Below, one piece after another: positions 23,229-34,552 of a DNA stretch of 64,000 nucleotides (position 1 is the first letter of the stretch; each line of letters opens with the position of its first letter). This DNA is from AC-32 sp963717725 (GTDB taxonomy: Bacteria; Actinomycetota; Thermoleophilia; Gaiellales; Gaiellaceae): NCBI GenBank assembly GCA_963717725.1, contig CAVQWS010000010.1, positions 192,354 to 256,353 on the forward strand, read 5' to 3'. Under the pieces are notes generated by a model. It did not search any database, was not told where the DNA came from, and saw nothing but the letters and a program-made list of their open reading frames with translations. Made by a program: the position numbers and the translations under genes.

Positions 23229-24011
23229 GTGGCCGCGCTGATCGAACCGGCGCTGGACGAGATCCTGGCCTTCTGTGCCGAGGACCCGATCGAGCGTGTG
23301 TTCCTCGAGGACGTCGCGCGGCGCGGGCTCGGCCGCTTCACCGGGCTCGCCGACGACGGGCGTCTGCGGGCGCTCTGCCACGTCGGCACGAACCTCGTTC
23401 CCTCGGGGAGCGGCTGCGGCGCGTTCGCGGGCGTCGACGGCGCGAGGCGGGCCCGGCTCGTGATCGGCGAGGAGAACGCGGTCGGCGACTTCTGGGCCGA
23501 GGCGCGACACCGGCTCGGCACGCCGCGCGAGGACCGTCCGGGGCAGCCGGTCTACGTGCTCGAGGAGCCGCCCGAGCCCGGCGAGACCGCGCTGCGCGCC
23601 GCGACGCAGGACGACTTCGACCTGCTCGTCCCCGCCTGCGCCGAGGCCCACCGCGAGGAGCTCGGGATCGACCCGCTCGCGCGCGACCCGGAGAGCTTTC
23701 GCTGGCGGACCCGGATGCAGATCGAGGACGGCCGCTCGTGGCTCTGGGTCGAGGACGGCCGGATCCTGTTCAAGGCGGAGGCGTCGGCGTGGACGCCCTC
23801 GGCCGTGCAGCTGCAGCAGGTCTGGGTCGACCCGATCGTCCGCGGCCGCGGCTACGCCCAGCGTGGGATGCGCGACCTCTGCCGCCTGCTGCTCGAGCGT
23901 GTCCCGGCCGTCTGCCTGTTCGTCCGCGCCGAAAACGCGCCGGCGATCCGCGTCTACGAGAACGTCGGCATGCGCCACACGATCTCCTACCGCAGCCTCG
24001 TCTTCGTCTGA
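23229..24011 (+). CDS. GNAT-family N-acetyltransferase, two-domain
   Basis: A 260-residue protein. The N-terminal ~115 residues resemble the DUF4081-type partner domain found in actinobacterial acetyltransferases. The C-terminal part is GNAT, with the acetyl-CoA loop VRGRGYAQRGM and the terminal NAPAIRVYENVGMR. Transfers an acetyl group from acetyl-CoA to an unknown acceptor, cytoplasmic. The start is the GTG at 23229 after the TAAAGT box; the frame is open far upstream but covers the phosphorylase gene on the other strand. Confidence 0.85.
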   Translation: MAALIEPALDEILAFCAEDPIERVFLEDVARRGLGRFTGLADDGRLRALCHVGTNLVPSGSGCGAFAGVDGARRARLVIGEENAVGDFWAEARHRLGTPREDRPGQPVYVLEEPPEPGETALRAATQDDFDLLVPACAEAHREELGIDPLARDPESFRWRTRMQIEDGRSWLWVEDGRILFKAEASAWTPSAVQLQQVWVDPIVRGRGYAQRGMRDLCRLLLERVPAVCLFVRAENAPAIRVYENVGMRHTISYRSLVFV

Positions 24012-24064
24012 GCGCGGAAAACGCCCGAATGGGGGAGGTTTGGAGGGCGGCGAGTGCCGAAGCT

Positions 24065-24535
24065 ATGGACGTGCGGCGACTCGGCCTAACTGCGGCTGGC
24101 CTGCTCGTCATCGTCACGGTCGCGCTTGCGCTCGTGACGAATGGGCGCGCGAAGCCAAATCTGGTGCACACCTGCTCGGCTACCGACCGGCAGTTCATCG
24201 ACGACGCGCGGACGAACATGACCGCGCTCGAGCTCTGGAGCGAGCAGTATCAGAGCGGGGACGCCTCGGCCGAGGACGTGGTCGGCCAGGCGCGCGCTGC
24301 TGCGAAGATCATGCGCGGCACCGGCCCGACCGACTTCTCGCTGCGGCAGACCCAGCGCCTCGTGATCGGGATGCTGAACGAGTACGCGAAGGGCGTACAG
24401 CTCCACCAGCGGCACCGCGACGCCGGGGCGCAGATGTACCGCGCCTACGGCCTGGCGAACTTCGCGCACAACGTCCTTCTGCGCAACCTGCAGCCGCTCG
24501 CCAAGCTCGGCTGCGACGTCACGCCGTTGCTCTGA
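24065..24535 (+). CDS. membrane-anchored hypothetical protein
   Basis: A 156-residue protein with one N-terminal hydrophobic helix (LGLTAAGLLVIVTVALALV) that should anchor it with the rest outside. The outer part is helical with two cysteines (HTCSATD and KLGCDVTP) that could pair. No family recognised. It lies 54 bases after the acetyltransferase and 22 before tilS. Confidence 0.7.
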   Translation: MDVRRLGLTAAGLLVIVTVALALVTNGRAKPNLVHTCSATDRQFIDDARTNMTALELWSEQYQSGDASAEDVVGQARAAAKIMRGTGPTDFSLRQTQRLVIGMLNEYAKGVQLHQRHRDAGAQMYRAYGLANFAHNVLLRNLQPLAKLGCDVTPLL

Positions 24536-24557
24536 CGCCTCGCGCCGCTGCAAGACT

Positions 24558-25527
24558 GTGGCGGTGAGCGAGGAGCTGCGAGCGCGGGTCGAGGAGCAGA
24601 TTCGCGAGCACGAGCTGATCCCGCCCGCTGGCGAGGTGGTCGCGCTCGTCTCCGGCGGCGCCGACTCGACCTGTCTCTGGCACGCTCTCGCGCGCGCTCG
24701 GCTACCGCGTCTCGGCGCTGCACGTGAACCACGATCTGCGCGGCGAGGAGTCGGCCGGGGACGCGCGCTTCTGCCGCGACGTGCTCGGCGCCGAGGTCGT
24801 GGACGGGCGCGGCGGCACGACGGAGGACGACCTGCGGCAGATCCGCTACTCGTTCGCCGCCGACCGACTGCGCGCGACGGGGCACACGGCCTCCGACCAG
24901 GTCGAGACCGTGCTCTACCGGCTCGTTGCGAGCGGCAACGCGAAGGGCATCAAGCCGAAGCGCGAGGACGGCGTCGTGCGCCCGCTCCTGACGCTCTGGC
25001 GCGAGGAGACCGAGGCTTACTGCCGCGCCGAGGGCCTCGAGTTCCGGCGAGACAGCTCGAACGCCGAGACGCGCCGCGGCCTGATCCGCGAGGAGCTGCT
25101 GCCGCTGCTCCGTCGCCTCCACCCGGGCGCCGAAGCGAACCTGCTGCGCCTCGCTGAGCAGCGGCCGTCCAAGCTCGACCTGCTGCTCGCCTCGACGGAG
25201 GGCTCGGGCCGCATCGACCTCGGTCAGGGCCTCACCGCCGTGCGCGAGTACGATCGCGTCTGGCTCGAGCAGACCCCCGTCGCGCTCGAAGGCCGGGTGC
25301 GTTGGGGCCCGTGGACGATCGAATCCGAGCTCGCAGGCCTTAAGGTACGAAGCTGGCGACCGGGCGACAGGCTCGCCGGGCGCCGCAAGAAAGTGCAGGA
25401 CGTGTTCGTCGACGCCAAGATTCCGCGGTCTGAGCGAGAGGCATGGCCCCTCGTCGTACGCGGGCGCGAGGTCGTCGCGGTCCCCGGCCTGATCGACGCG
25501 CCGGGAGTGAGGGCCGAGCGCGCATGA
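24558..25527 (+). CDS. tilS: tRNA(Ile)-lysidine synthase, frameshifted
   Basis: TilS attaches lysine to C34 of the AUA-reading tRNA-Ile and is normally essential. The PP-loop ATPase motif VSGGADSTCLW is in the first frame. LHVNHDLRGEE and the rest, including TASDQVETVLYRLVASG, are in another frame from about 24700. The break sits in a GC-dinucleotide run near 24688-24697; one base removed (or two added) there restores a single protein of about 320 residues. Since tilS is essential, I read this as a sequence error. GTG at 24558 or 24564. Its end overlaps hpt by ATGA. Confidence 0.85.
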
Positions 25528-26084
25528 GCCAGACCGAGCTCGAGCGCGCGGTCGGCGAGGTCCTGATCGACCGGGAGACGCTCGCCGCGCGCGTGGCGGA
25601 GCTCGGCGCGGAGGTCTCGGCCGACTACGAAGGCCGCGACCTGCTGCTGATCGGCGTGCTCAAGGGCGCCGTCTTCTTCATGGCCGATCTGATGCGGCAC
25701 CTAACAGTGCCCTGCGAGGTCGACTTCATGGCGATCTCGAGCTACGGCGACGCGACCGACTCCTCCGGGATCGTGCGCATCCTCAAGGACCTCGACATCA
25801 ACATCGAGGGCCGCCACGTGCTCGTGGTCGAGGACATCATCGACTCCGGCCTGACCCTCTCCTACCTGATCCGCAACCTGGAATCGCGTGAGCCGGCGAC
25901 CCTCGAGGTCTGCGCCCTGCTGACCAAGCCCTCGCGCCGCGAGATCGACGTTCCTGTCCGGTATGTCGGCTTCGAGATCCCGAACAAGTTCGTCGTCGGG
26001 TACGGCCTCGATTTCGCCGAGCGGTACAGGAACCTGCCCTACGTCGGCGTATTGGACGAGCACCTGCTGCCCGACACGCTCTGA
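25524..26084 (+). CDS. hpt: hypoxanthine phosphoribosyltransferase
   Basis: A 186-residue type I phosphoribosyltransferase. PRPP-binding loop VLVVEDIIDSGLTL (about 93-106), N-terminal LIGVLKGAVFFMADLMR, and the C-terminal FVVGYGLDFAERYRN. Converts hypoxanthine or guanine plus PRPP to IMP or GMP. ATG at 25524 overlaps the tilS stop (ATGA). tilS-hpt-ftsH is a conserved order in many bacteria. Confidence 0.95.
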   Translation: MSQTELERAVGEVLIDRETLAARVAELGAEVSADYEGRDLLLIGVLKGAVFFMADLMRHLTVPCEVDFMAISSYGDATDSSGIVRILKDLDINIEGRHVLVVEDIIDSGLTLSYLIRNLESREPATLEVCALLTKPSRREIDVPVRYVGFEIPNKFVVGYGLDFAERYRNLPYVGVLDEHLLPDTL

Positions 26085-26148
26085 CCCACCCAATCCGGGC
26101 GCCGGTGAGGCTCATACTCACTGGTACCCTGTCCGATAGAGGGCCTAC

Positions 26149-28104
<1,956 letters not shown>

Positions 28105-28107
28105 GCC

Positions 28108-29865
28108 TTACGCGGTGCCGGCGGCGACGCCGGCCTGCCAGCTTGCCCAGAGGCGGGCGTAGCGCTCGCCCTGGGCGACCAGCTCGTCGTGCGAGGCGAC
28201 CTCGACGACGCGGCCCCTGTCCATCACGACCACGCGGTCCGCGCGCTCTGCGGTCGAGAGGCGGTGGGCGATGATGATCACCGTCCGGCCCTCGACGACA
28301 GCTGCCAGTGCTTGCTCGACGGCGGCTTCGGTTGCCGGGTCGAGGCTCGAGGTTGCCTCGTCGAGCACGATCACGGCCGGGTCGGCGAGCGCGACGCGCG
28401 CGATCCCGACCAGCTGCCGCTCGCCGGCCGAAAGCCGCACGCCGCGCGTCTGCACGTCGGTGTGGATCCCTTCGGGCAGCGCCTCGAAGCGCTCGCGCGC
28501 GCCGATCTGCTCGAGTGCGCGCAGAACCGCGTCGTCAGGGGCCTCGGGGTCGGCGAGGCGCACGTTGTCGGCGATCGAGCCGCTGAAGAGGTGGCCTTCC
28601 TGCGGCAGCATCACGATCCGGTGGCGGAGCGACTCGAGCCGCGCGTCGCGCAGGTCGACGCCACCGAGCGAGATCGAGCCTTCCTGCGGGTCGTACTGGC
28701 GCGTCAGCAGCTTGGCCAGCGTCGACTTGCCGGCGCCGGTGACGCCGACGAGCGCGACGTGCTCGCCCGCCTCGAGCCGTAGCGAGACGTCCTTGACGAC
28801 GCGGCCGCCCGCCTCGTAGCCGAACGAGACGCCGCGCAGCACGAGCTCGCCGTCGGCGGGCAGGTCGACCGCGCCCGGGCGCTCGGTGACCGCGTTCGGC
28901 GCCTGCAGCAGGCCGACGACCTTGCCGAGCGCGGCGAGGCCCTGGCGAAACTCGCCCAGCCATTCGCTGAAGCGCGCGATCGGGTCGAACAGCTGCACCA
29001 GGTAGAGCACGTAGGCGGCGATCGTGCCCTCGCTGATCTTCCCGTCGCGGTACAGGTAGGAAGCCGTGAGCAGCACGGCCACGAGCGCGACGGTTTGCGC
29101 GAGCGGGATCATCGTGAAGAGCCGGATGTTCACGTACGACGCCCGGCGCCAGGCCCCGACCTGCGCCTGGCTGCGAGGCTCGTAGGCGTCGATCGTCTGT
29201 CGTTCGCGCCGGAAGGCCTGGATCACGCGGATGCCGGAGAGGCCCTCCTGCAGCGTGGTCAGCGTCTCCGCGACCCGGTCGCGGATCGCGTGGTAGGCGT
29301 GGCCGGCGCCGTGGTGGAACGACCAGCTCGACACGATCAGCACCGGCAGCGCGATCAGCGAGACGAGTGCCAGCGTGGGCGAGAGGATCACGAGCACGAC
29401 GACCGTCAGCGCGATCTGGAGGCCGCTGCCGACCACCTCGACGAGCGCCTCGCGCAGGAACTCGTCGAGCGCCTGCACGTCCGAGGTCAACCGCGAGACG
29501 AGCACGCCGGTCCGCTCCTGCTCGAAGAACCCGAGCGGCAGGGCCTGCAGCTTCTCGAACGCGGCGGCGCGCAGCTGGTTGAGGAAGCGCTCGCTGGCGG
29601 TCGCGGCCAGGAGTGTCTGCGCGCGCACGACCAGCGGCTTCAGCGCAGCGAGCACGAGCAGCGCCACAGCCGCGACGTTGAGCGGGTGCAGGTTGTCCTT
29701 GACGATCCCGTTGTCGACCGCGTAGCGCACGAGCGCGGGCCCGGACAGCGTGATCAGCGTCGAGACGATCACGGCCGCCGCCGCGCCGAAGTAGAGCTTC
29801 TGCACCTGTTGCGTCAGCCCGCGCGTCTCGCGCCAGACCTCACGCGCTGAAGCCCGTTCCATCAT
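28108..29865 (-). CDS. ABC exporter half-transporter (consensus Walker B, degenerate signature)
   Basis: A six-span exporter domain (about 20-310) followed by an ATPase domain. Walker A GVTGAGKST, Walker B with catalytic Glu VIVLDEATSSLD, H-loop IIAHRLST. The signature is LSAGERQ instead of LSGGQ. Paired with the subunit at 29963-31703, which has the opposite defect, so together they form a heterodimeric exporter with one weak ATP site. I choose ATG 29865 because GGAAGAG lies 8-9 bases upstream; ATG 29892 and TTG 29973 are alternatives in the same frame. Convergent with ftsH, 3 bases apart. Confidence 0.88.
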   Translation of the reverse strand: MMERASAREVWRETRGLTQQVQKLYFGAAAAVIVSTLITLSGPALVRYAVDNGIVKDNLHPLNVAAVALLVLAALKPLVVRAQTLLAATASERFLNQLRAAAFEKLQALPLGFFEQERTGVLVSRLTSDVQALDEFLREALVEVVGSGLQIALTVVVLVILSPTLALVSLIALPVLIVSSWSFHHGAGHAYHAIRDRVAETLTTLQEGLSGIRVIQAFRRERQTIDAYEPRSQAQVGAWRRASYVNIRLFTMIPLAQTVALVAVLLTASYLYRDGKISEGTIAAYVLYLVQLFDPIARFSEWLGEFRQGLAALGKVVGLLQAPNAVTERPGAVDLPADGELVLRGVSFGYEAGGRVVKDVSLRLEAGEHVALVGVTGAGKSTLAKLLTRQYDPQEGSISLGGVDLRDARLESLRHRIVMLPQEGHLFSGSIADNVRLADPEAPDDAVLRALEQIGARERFEALPEGIHTDVQTRGVRLSAGERQLVGIARVALADPAVIVLDEATSSLDPATEAAVEQALAAVVEGRTVIIIAHRLSTAERADRVVVMDRGRVVEVASHDELVAQGERYARLWASWQAGVAAGTA

Positions 29866-29962
29866 CGGTCGCGTCTCTTCCGGCCTGCGCATCGACCGGT
29901 CGTTTCCGGCGGGCGAGCGGGCAAAGCCCGCACGCTCTGAGGACGCCGTCGCAAGCGCCGGC

Positions 29963-31703
29963 TCACGCCGCAACCTCCATCGCGAGCAGCTCGCGGTAAC
30001 GGGTCGAGCCGCGCAGCAGCTGCTCGTGCGTGCCCTGCTCGACGATGCGGCCGCCTTCCGAGCACGGCGACGCGGTCGGCGAGCGCGATCGTCGCCGGCC
30101 GGTGGGCGATCACGAGCGTCGTGCGGCCCTGCATCACCTCGGCGAGGGCAGCGCGGATCTCGTGCTCCTTGGTCGCGTCGACGGCAGAGGTGGCGTCGTC
30201 GAGGACGAGCACGGCCGGGTCGGCGAGGATCGCGCGGGCGATCGCGATCCGCTGCCGCTGGCCGCCCGAGAGCGAGAAGCCGCGCTCGCCGAGCACCGTC
30301 TCGTAGCCGTCGGGCAGGTCGTCCACGAACGCGGCCGCACCGGCCAGCTCGGCGGCGCGGCGGACGTCCTCGTCGTTCGCGTCCGGCCGCCCGAGGCGGA
30401 TGTTCTCGCGCACGCTCTCGCTGAACAGGAACGTCTCCTCGAAGACGAGCGCGACCGCGCGGCGGACGTCGGCGATGCGCAGCTCGCGCAGGTCGTGACC
30501 GTCGAGCAGCACGCTGCCCTCCTCGGGGTCGTACAAACGAGCGAGGAGGCCGGCGACGGTGCTCTTGCCCGAGCCGGTGGCGCCGACGAGGGCGAGCGAC
30601 TCGCCCGGCGCGACGTGCAGGTCGAGCCCGTCGAGCACGAAGCGGTCGCCCTCGTGGCCGAAGCGGACGCCATCGAGCCGGATGTCACCCTGCGCGTCGA
30701 GCTCGACCGGATGGCGCGGCTCGCGCAGCTGCGGCTCGGCCTCGAGCACTTCCGTGATCCGGCTGCTCGCGGCGAGTGCCTTCTGCAGCGTCGTCACGCG
30801 CTGGCCGAGCACGCGCAGCGGCCAGACGAGCATCACCACGTAAGCGTTGAAGGCCACGAACGAGCCGACGGTCAGATCGCCGTTGATCACGCTGCGGCCG
30901 CCGATCCAGAGCACGGCGGCGATCCCGAGCAGCGGCAGCATCTCGAGCACCGGGATGAAGACCGCGTCGAGCCGCGCGAGCGCGAGGGCGCGGTCCATGA
31001 TCTCGACGCTGCGGCTGCGGAACCGAGCGGACAGCGCGTCGCCGGCGCCGAGCCCCTTGACGACGCGGATCCCGCTGACGGTCTCCTCGACGAGCGTCGA
31101 CGCCTCGGCCCAGCTGGCCTGCAGCTCGCGGGTGCCCTTGTCGTACTTGCGCGAGTAGAGCCACGCGCCGACGGTCACGAACGGCACCGGGATCAGCACC
31201 ACCAGCGCGAGCCGCCAGTCGAGGATCAGCATCACGATCGCAACCGCGACCACGGTCAGCACGTAGCCGATCGTGTGCCCGATCGCGTCCATCATCCGCG
31301 CGATGTGCTGCGAGTCCGACGAGGCGCGGCTCAGCAGCTCGCCCGGGCCGACGCGGTCGTGGTAGGTCGCGTCGAGCCGCAGCGCGTGCGCGAAGAGCGC
31401 GTCGCGGACGCCTGCGTCCGAGTACGAGCGGTTGCGAATCGCGTACAGATGGCGAAAGGCGCCGGCGCAGACCTCGAGCAGCCCGACTGCGAGCAGCACG
31501 AATAACCAGACGAGCAGCGCGTGGTGGTCGCGCGGGACGATCCCGTGGTCGATCGCGTACTTGACGACGAGCGGCGCGGCGACGGCTCCCGTCTGCCAGA
31601 GCAGACCGGAGAGCACGGCGCCGGAGACGCCATGCCGCTGCGCGCGGACGACCGCGCGCACGAATCTCCACGCCGCGGGGCGGCGTGCCTCGAGATCGCC
31701 CAT
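29963..31703 (-). CDS. ABC exporter half-transporter (degenerate Walker B), frameshifted near C-terminus
   Basis: Exporter domain (about 20-310) plus ATPase: Walker A GATGSGKST, canonical signature LSGGQRQRIAIARAI, but Walker B reads VLVLDDATSAVD, with Asp in place of the catalytic Glu. Near 30058 the frame breaks: one extra base in the CC/GG pair moves the true C-terminus (GGRIVEQGTHEQLLRGSTR and on) to another frame, ending TGA at 29963-29965. Correcting it gives about 580 residues. Located in the membrane; substrate unknown (lipid or drug). ATG 31703 has a TAGGTT box 6 bases upstream and is divergent from folP. Confidence 0.88.
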
Positions 31704-31708
31704 GGCCC

Positions 31709-31715
31709 TAACCTA
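31709..31715. promoter_or_regulatory. overlapping divergent -10 boxes (leaderless pair)
   Basis: Rightward TAACCT (31709-31714) is 8 bases before the folP ATG at 31723. Leftward TAGGTT (31715 to 31710) is 6 bases before the ABC-exporter ATG at 31703. The boxes overlap almost fully; the start codons are 19 bases apart. Confidence 0.6.
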
Positions 31716-31722
31716 CCCACGG

Positions 31723-32538
31723 ATGAGGCAGCCCATCGAGCAGCGTTTTCCGCGGCCGTCCGTGATGGGCGTCGTCAACGTCACGCCGGACTCGTTCTCG
31801 GACGCCGGCGTCAACTTCGACCCGGACGACGCGGTCGCGAGCGCGCGGCGGATGCTGGACGAGGGCGCGGTGATCGTGGATGTTGGCGGCGAGTCGACGC
31901 GGCCGGGAGCCGAGGGCGTCTCCGTGGACGAGGAGCTGCGGCGCGTCGTGCCGGTGCTCGAGCAGCTCGCCGGGGCGCCATTCTCGATCGACACCTCGAA
32001 AGCGGGTGTTGCCGCCAGGGCGCTCGAGCTCGGCGCGGAGCTCGTCAACGACGTCACCGCGCTGCGCGGCGACCCAGCGCTGGCCGAGGTCGTGGCCGGG
32101 TCGAACGCATACCTCTGCCTGATGCACATGCAGGGCGAGCCGCGGACGATGCAGGCCGACCCGCGCTACGACGATGTCGTCTCGGAGATCGCCGCTTTCC
32201 TCGAGGAGCGGCTGGCCGCGGCGGTCGTTTCCGGGATCGCGGAGGAGCGCATCTGCCTCGACCCCGGAATCGGCTTCGGCAAGACGGTCGAGCAGAACTT
32301 CGAGCTCGTGCGCCGGCTGGACGAGCTGACCGCGCTCGGCCGCCCGGTCGTGATCGGGTTCTCGCGCAAGAGCTCGCTTGGCAAGCTGCTCGGCGACCCG
32401 CAGGCGACGACCGGCTCCGTCGCGGCGAGCGTCGGCGCGGCGGTTGCGGCCTACGAGCGCGGGGCGACGATCCTGCGCGTCCACGACGTCCGCGAGCACG
32501 TCGAGGCGCTGGCCGCGGCGCAGGCCGCACTGGAATGA
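31723..32538 (+). CDS. folP: dihydropteroate synthase
   Basis: A 271-residue TIM-barrel enzyme that joins p-aminobenzoate to dihydropterin pyrophosphate. Signatures: VMGVVNVTPDSFSDAG (about 14-29), VDVGGESTRPGAEGV, LMHMQGEPRTM, and DPGIGFGKT. ATG at 31723, with the domain starting 10 residues later. Its stop overlaps the folB start by ATGA, so the folate genes are translationally coupled. Confidence 0.96.
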   Translation: MRQPIEQRFPRPSVMGVVNVTPDSFSDAGVNFDPDDAVASARRMLDEGAVIVDVGGESTRPGAEGVSVDEELRRVVPVLEQLAGAPFSIDTSKAGVAARALELGAELVNDVTALRGDPALAEVVAGSNAYLCLMHMQGEPRTMQADPRYDDVVSEIAAFLEERLAAAVVSGIAEERICLDPGIGFGKTVEQNFELVRRLDELTALGRPVVIGFSRKSSLGKLLGDPQATTGSVAASVGAAVAAYERGATILRVHDVREHVEALAAAQAALE

Positions 32539-32888
32539 CGGTCGTCGTGGAGATCGCCGGCCTGGAGCTACCCGGCCGACACGGGGCGCTCGAACGGGAG
32601 CGCGAGCAGGAGCAGCCGTTCGTGTACGACGTCGAGCTCGAGCTCGAGGAGCCGGGCTCGGACGAGCTCGAGCAAACGGTCGACTACCGCGAGGTCGTGG
32701 CGCTGATCCGCGAGATCTCCGACAACCGACAGTTCCGCCTGCTCGAGTCGCTCGTCGCGACCGTGGCCGACGCGATGCTCGCCCGCTTCCCCGCCGAGCG
32801 GGTCAGCGTGCGCGTGCGCAAGCCGGAGGTCGAGCTGGGCGCGCCGGTCGATTACACCGCCGCTAGCGTGCGGCGGGAGCGACGCTGA
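32535..32888 (+). CDS. folB: dihydroneopterin aldolase
   Basis: A 117-residue protein. ELPGRHGALEREREQEQPF, the catalytic region TVDYREVVALI, and the terminal VRVRKPEVELGAPVDYTA match FolB. Cleaves dihydroneopterin to the FolK substrate. Starts within the folP stop (ATGA). The last 26 bases overlap the convergent subtilase gene. Confidence 0.93.
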   Translation: MTVVVEIAGLELPGRHGALEREREQEQPFVYDVELELEEPGSDELEQTVDYREVVALIREISDNRQFRLLESLVATVADAMLARFPAERVSVRVRKPEVELGAPVDYTAASVRRERR

Positions 32889-34515
32889 GCGAGTACGAGG
32901 CCTGCACGCCGGTCTTCGGCAGGAACACGTCCGCGTAGACGAACTGGGCCGAGCCGCGGCCCGTCAGCGTGATGCGCTCGAACCGTGCACCCGCATGGGC
33001 CGAGACGGCGAGCAGGTCGCGTTTGGCCGCGGCGCCCTGCTCGAAGACGGTCTTCGTCTTCTTGCCCCAGAGCTCGAGGCTGACGTTCGCGTTCGGCCGC
33101 ACGGTGACGACGACCTTGCCTTTCGCCGGCAGGTAGATGCGGTAGACGTCCTCCGGATCCTCGCGCCGCTCGAGCTGGGCGCTGATCGTGGCGCGCGGCC
33201 GGTGCTGCGCAGTGAGCGGCGTCTTGCCGTCACGCGTGAGCCCGTTCGGCTTTACCAGGTAGACGTCCTCGTTCGGCTCCTGCGGATCGACGGCCGGCGG
33301 CTTGCGAGTCAACGCGGCGGGGACATCGAGGATACCGTAGCCGGTGCTCTGGTCCCAGCCCGCCTTGCCGACATCGCGCGCCGAGCGGCGCATGACCTCA
33401 AAGAGCTGTGTGTTCGACAGCGTCGGCCGCAGGGTCCAGACCGCCGCGGCGGCGCCGGAGACGAGCGGGGCCGAGAAGCTCGTGCCGTCGAGCGAGGCGT
33501 AGCCGCTCGCGTCGAAGAGGGTCGGGAGCGCGGTCTCGATGTCCTGCCCCGGGGCGGCGAGGTCCATCGCCGGCGAGGAGCTGGAGAAGACGGCCGCGCG
33601 GTCGGCCTCCTCCGTCGCGCCGACCGTCAGCACATGCGCAAAGCTTGCGGGGTATGAGAGCGGGCTGCCCTCCTCGCCGCTGTTTCCGGACGAGGCGACG
33701 ACGAGCAGGCCGGCGCCGAAGGCGCTCATGATCGCGTGCTCCTCGATCGGCAGCCGGTCGAAGCCGCCGAGGCTGAGGTTGATCACGCCCTGCCCGTGGC
33801 GCCGCGCGGCGGCCAGACCGGCGATCTCGTCGCCCACGGTGAGCTGCGCGGCCGGGCTCGCGTCCCAGAGCTGGAGCTTCGCCTGCGGATAGATGCCGAC
33901 GATCCCCTTGCCGTTGACGGGCGCGCCGACGACCGAGGCGGTCGCGGTGCCGTGCTCCTCGTCCTGGTTGGCATCGAAGGTCTGCTGATTTAGCGCGATC
34001 GTGTTCGGCCGCCCGGCGAACTCTTCGTGCGAGAGGTCGACGCCGGAGTCGATCATCGTCACAGGGACGCCCGGGCCCGGCGCGATCCACTCGCTGACGC
34101 CGATGTGCGACGGCCACCACTCCTGCGGCGAGAGCGGGTCGGTGAACTGCCCGAAGAAGCCGCTCGCGCCGCGCGGGTCGGTGCCGATCGGCACGTCGGG
34201 CGTCACGGAGCGGACGAGCCCGCGGCGCTGGAGGCCCGGCAGCAGCTGCTGCGCGGTCCAGCTCGGCAGGCGCCAGAGCGCGAGGGAGGGCTCGATCAGC
34301 CGGCCGCCCGCCCGGCGCAGCGCGGGCACGGCCGCGGCGCCGCGGACGTGGTCGAGCTCGACGAGCGTGCGCGGGTAGGCCTGCAGGCCGGCGAAGGTGC
34401 GCGGGCCCGAGGTGACCGGCTTTCCGGGATGCGCGAGCACGGCCGCCTGGGCGGCCGAGCAACAGCAGAGGGCGACGACCCCGGTCAGCGCGATGCGGCG
34501 CACGGCGCGTGACAC
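32863..34515 (-). CDS. secreted S8 (subtilisin-type) serine protease
   Basis: About 550 residues. Signal peptide MSRAVRRIALTGVVALCCCS ending AAQA. The catalytic triad of subtilases is present: Asp in MIDSGVDLSHEEF, His in EEHGTATASVVG, Ser in GTSFSAPLVSGAAA. A C-terminal beta domain (about 430-550, pre-peptidase-like) follows. An extracellular protease; it interrupts folB and folK but is on the other strand. GTG at 34515 gives a normal signal peptide; the alternative ATG at 34554 would be interlocked with the folK ATG in CATG. Confidence 0.88.
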   Translation of the reverse strand: MSRAVRRIALTGVVALCCCSAAQAAVLAHPGKPVTSGPRTFAGLQAYPRTLVELDHVRGAAAVPALRRAGGRLIEPSLALWRLPSWTAQQLLPGLQRRGLVRSVTPDVPIGTDPRGASGFFGQFTDPLSPQEWWPSHIGVSEWIAPGPGVPVTMIDSGVDLSHEEFAGRPNTIALNQQTFDANQDEEHGTATASVVGAPVNGKGIVGIYPQAKLQLWDASPAAQLTVGDEIAGLAAARRHGQGVINLSLGGFDRLPIEEHAIMSAFGAGLLVVASSGNSGEEGSPLSYPASFAHVLTVGATEEADRAAVFSSSSPAMDLAAPGQDIETALPTLFDASGYASLDGTSFSAPLVSGAAAAVWTLRPTLSNTQLFEVMRRSARDVGKAGWDQSTGYGILDVPAALTRKPPAVDPQEPNEDVYLVKPNGLTRDGKTPLTAQHRPRATISAQLERREDPEDVYRIYLPAKGKVVVTVRPNANVSLELWGKKTKTVFEQGAAAKRDLLAVSAHAGARFERITLTGRGSAQFVYADVFLPKTGVQASYSLSVAPAAR

Positions 34516-34539
34516 GGTAGCTGCTCGTGCGGGATGACG

Positions 34540-34545
34540 GACAAT
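34540..34545 (+). promoter_or_regulatory. -10 box, probable leaderless start of folK
   Basis: GACAAT ends 7 bases before the ATG at 34553. It departs from TANNNT in its first base, but the spacing matches the other leaderless genes here. Confidence 0.35.
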
Positions 34546-34552
34546 CGCGGCC

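Noticed and set aside
28117..28134. 7-bp hairpin GCCGGCG/CGCCGGC with GCGA loop at the ftsH-ABC junction
   Set aside because: It lies within the last codons of the ABC gene, has no T-run, and short GC-rich stems are frequent here; not enough to call a terminator.
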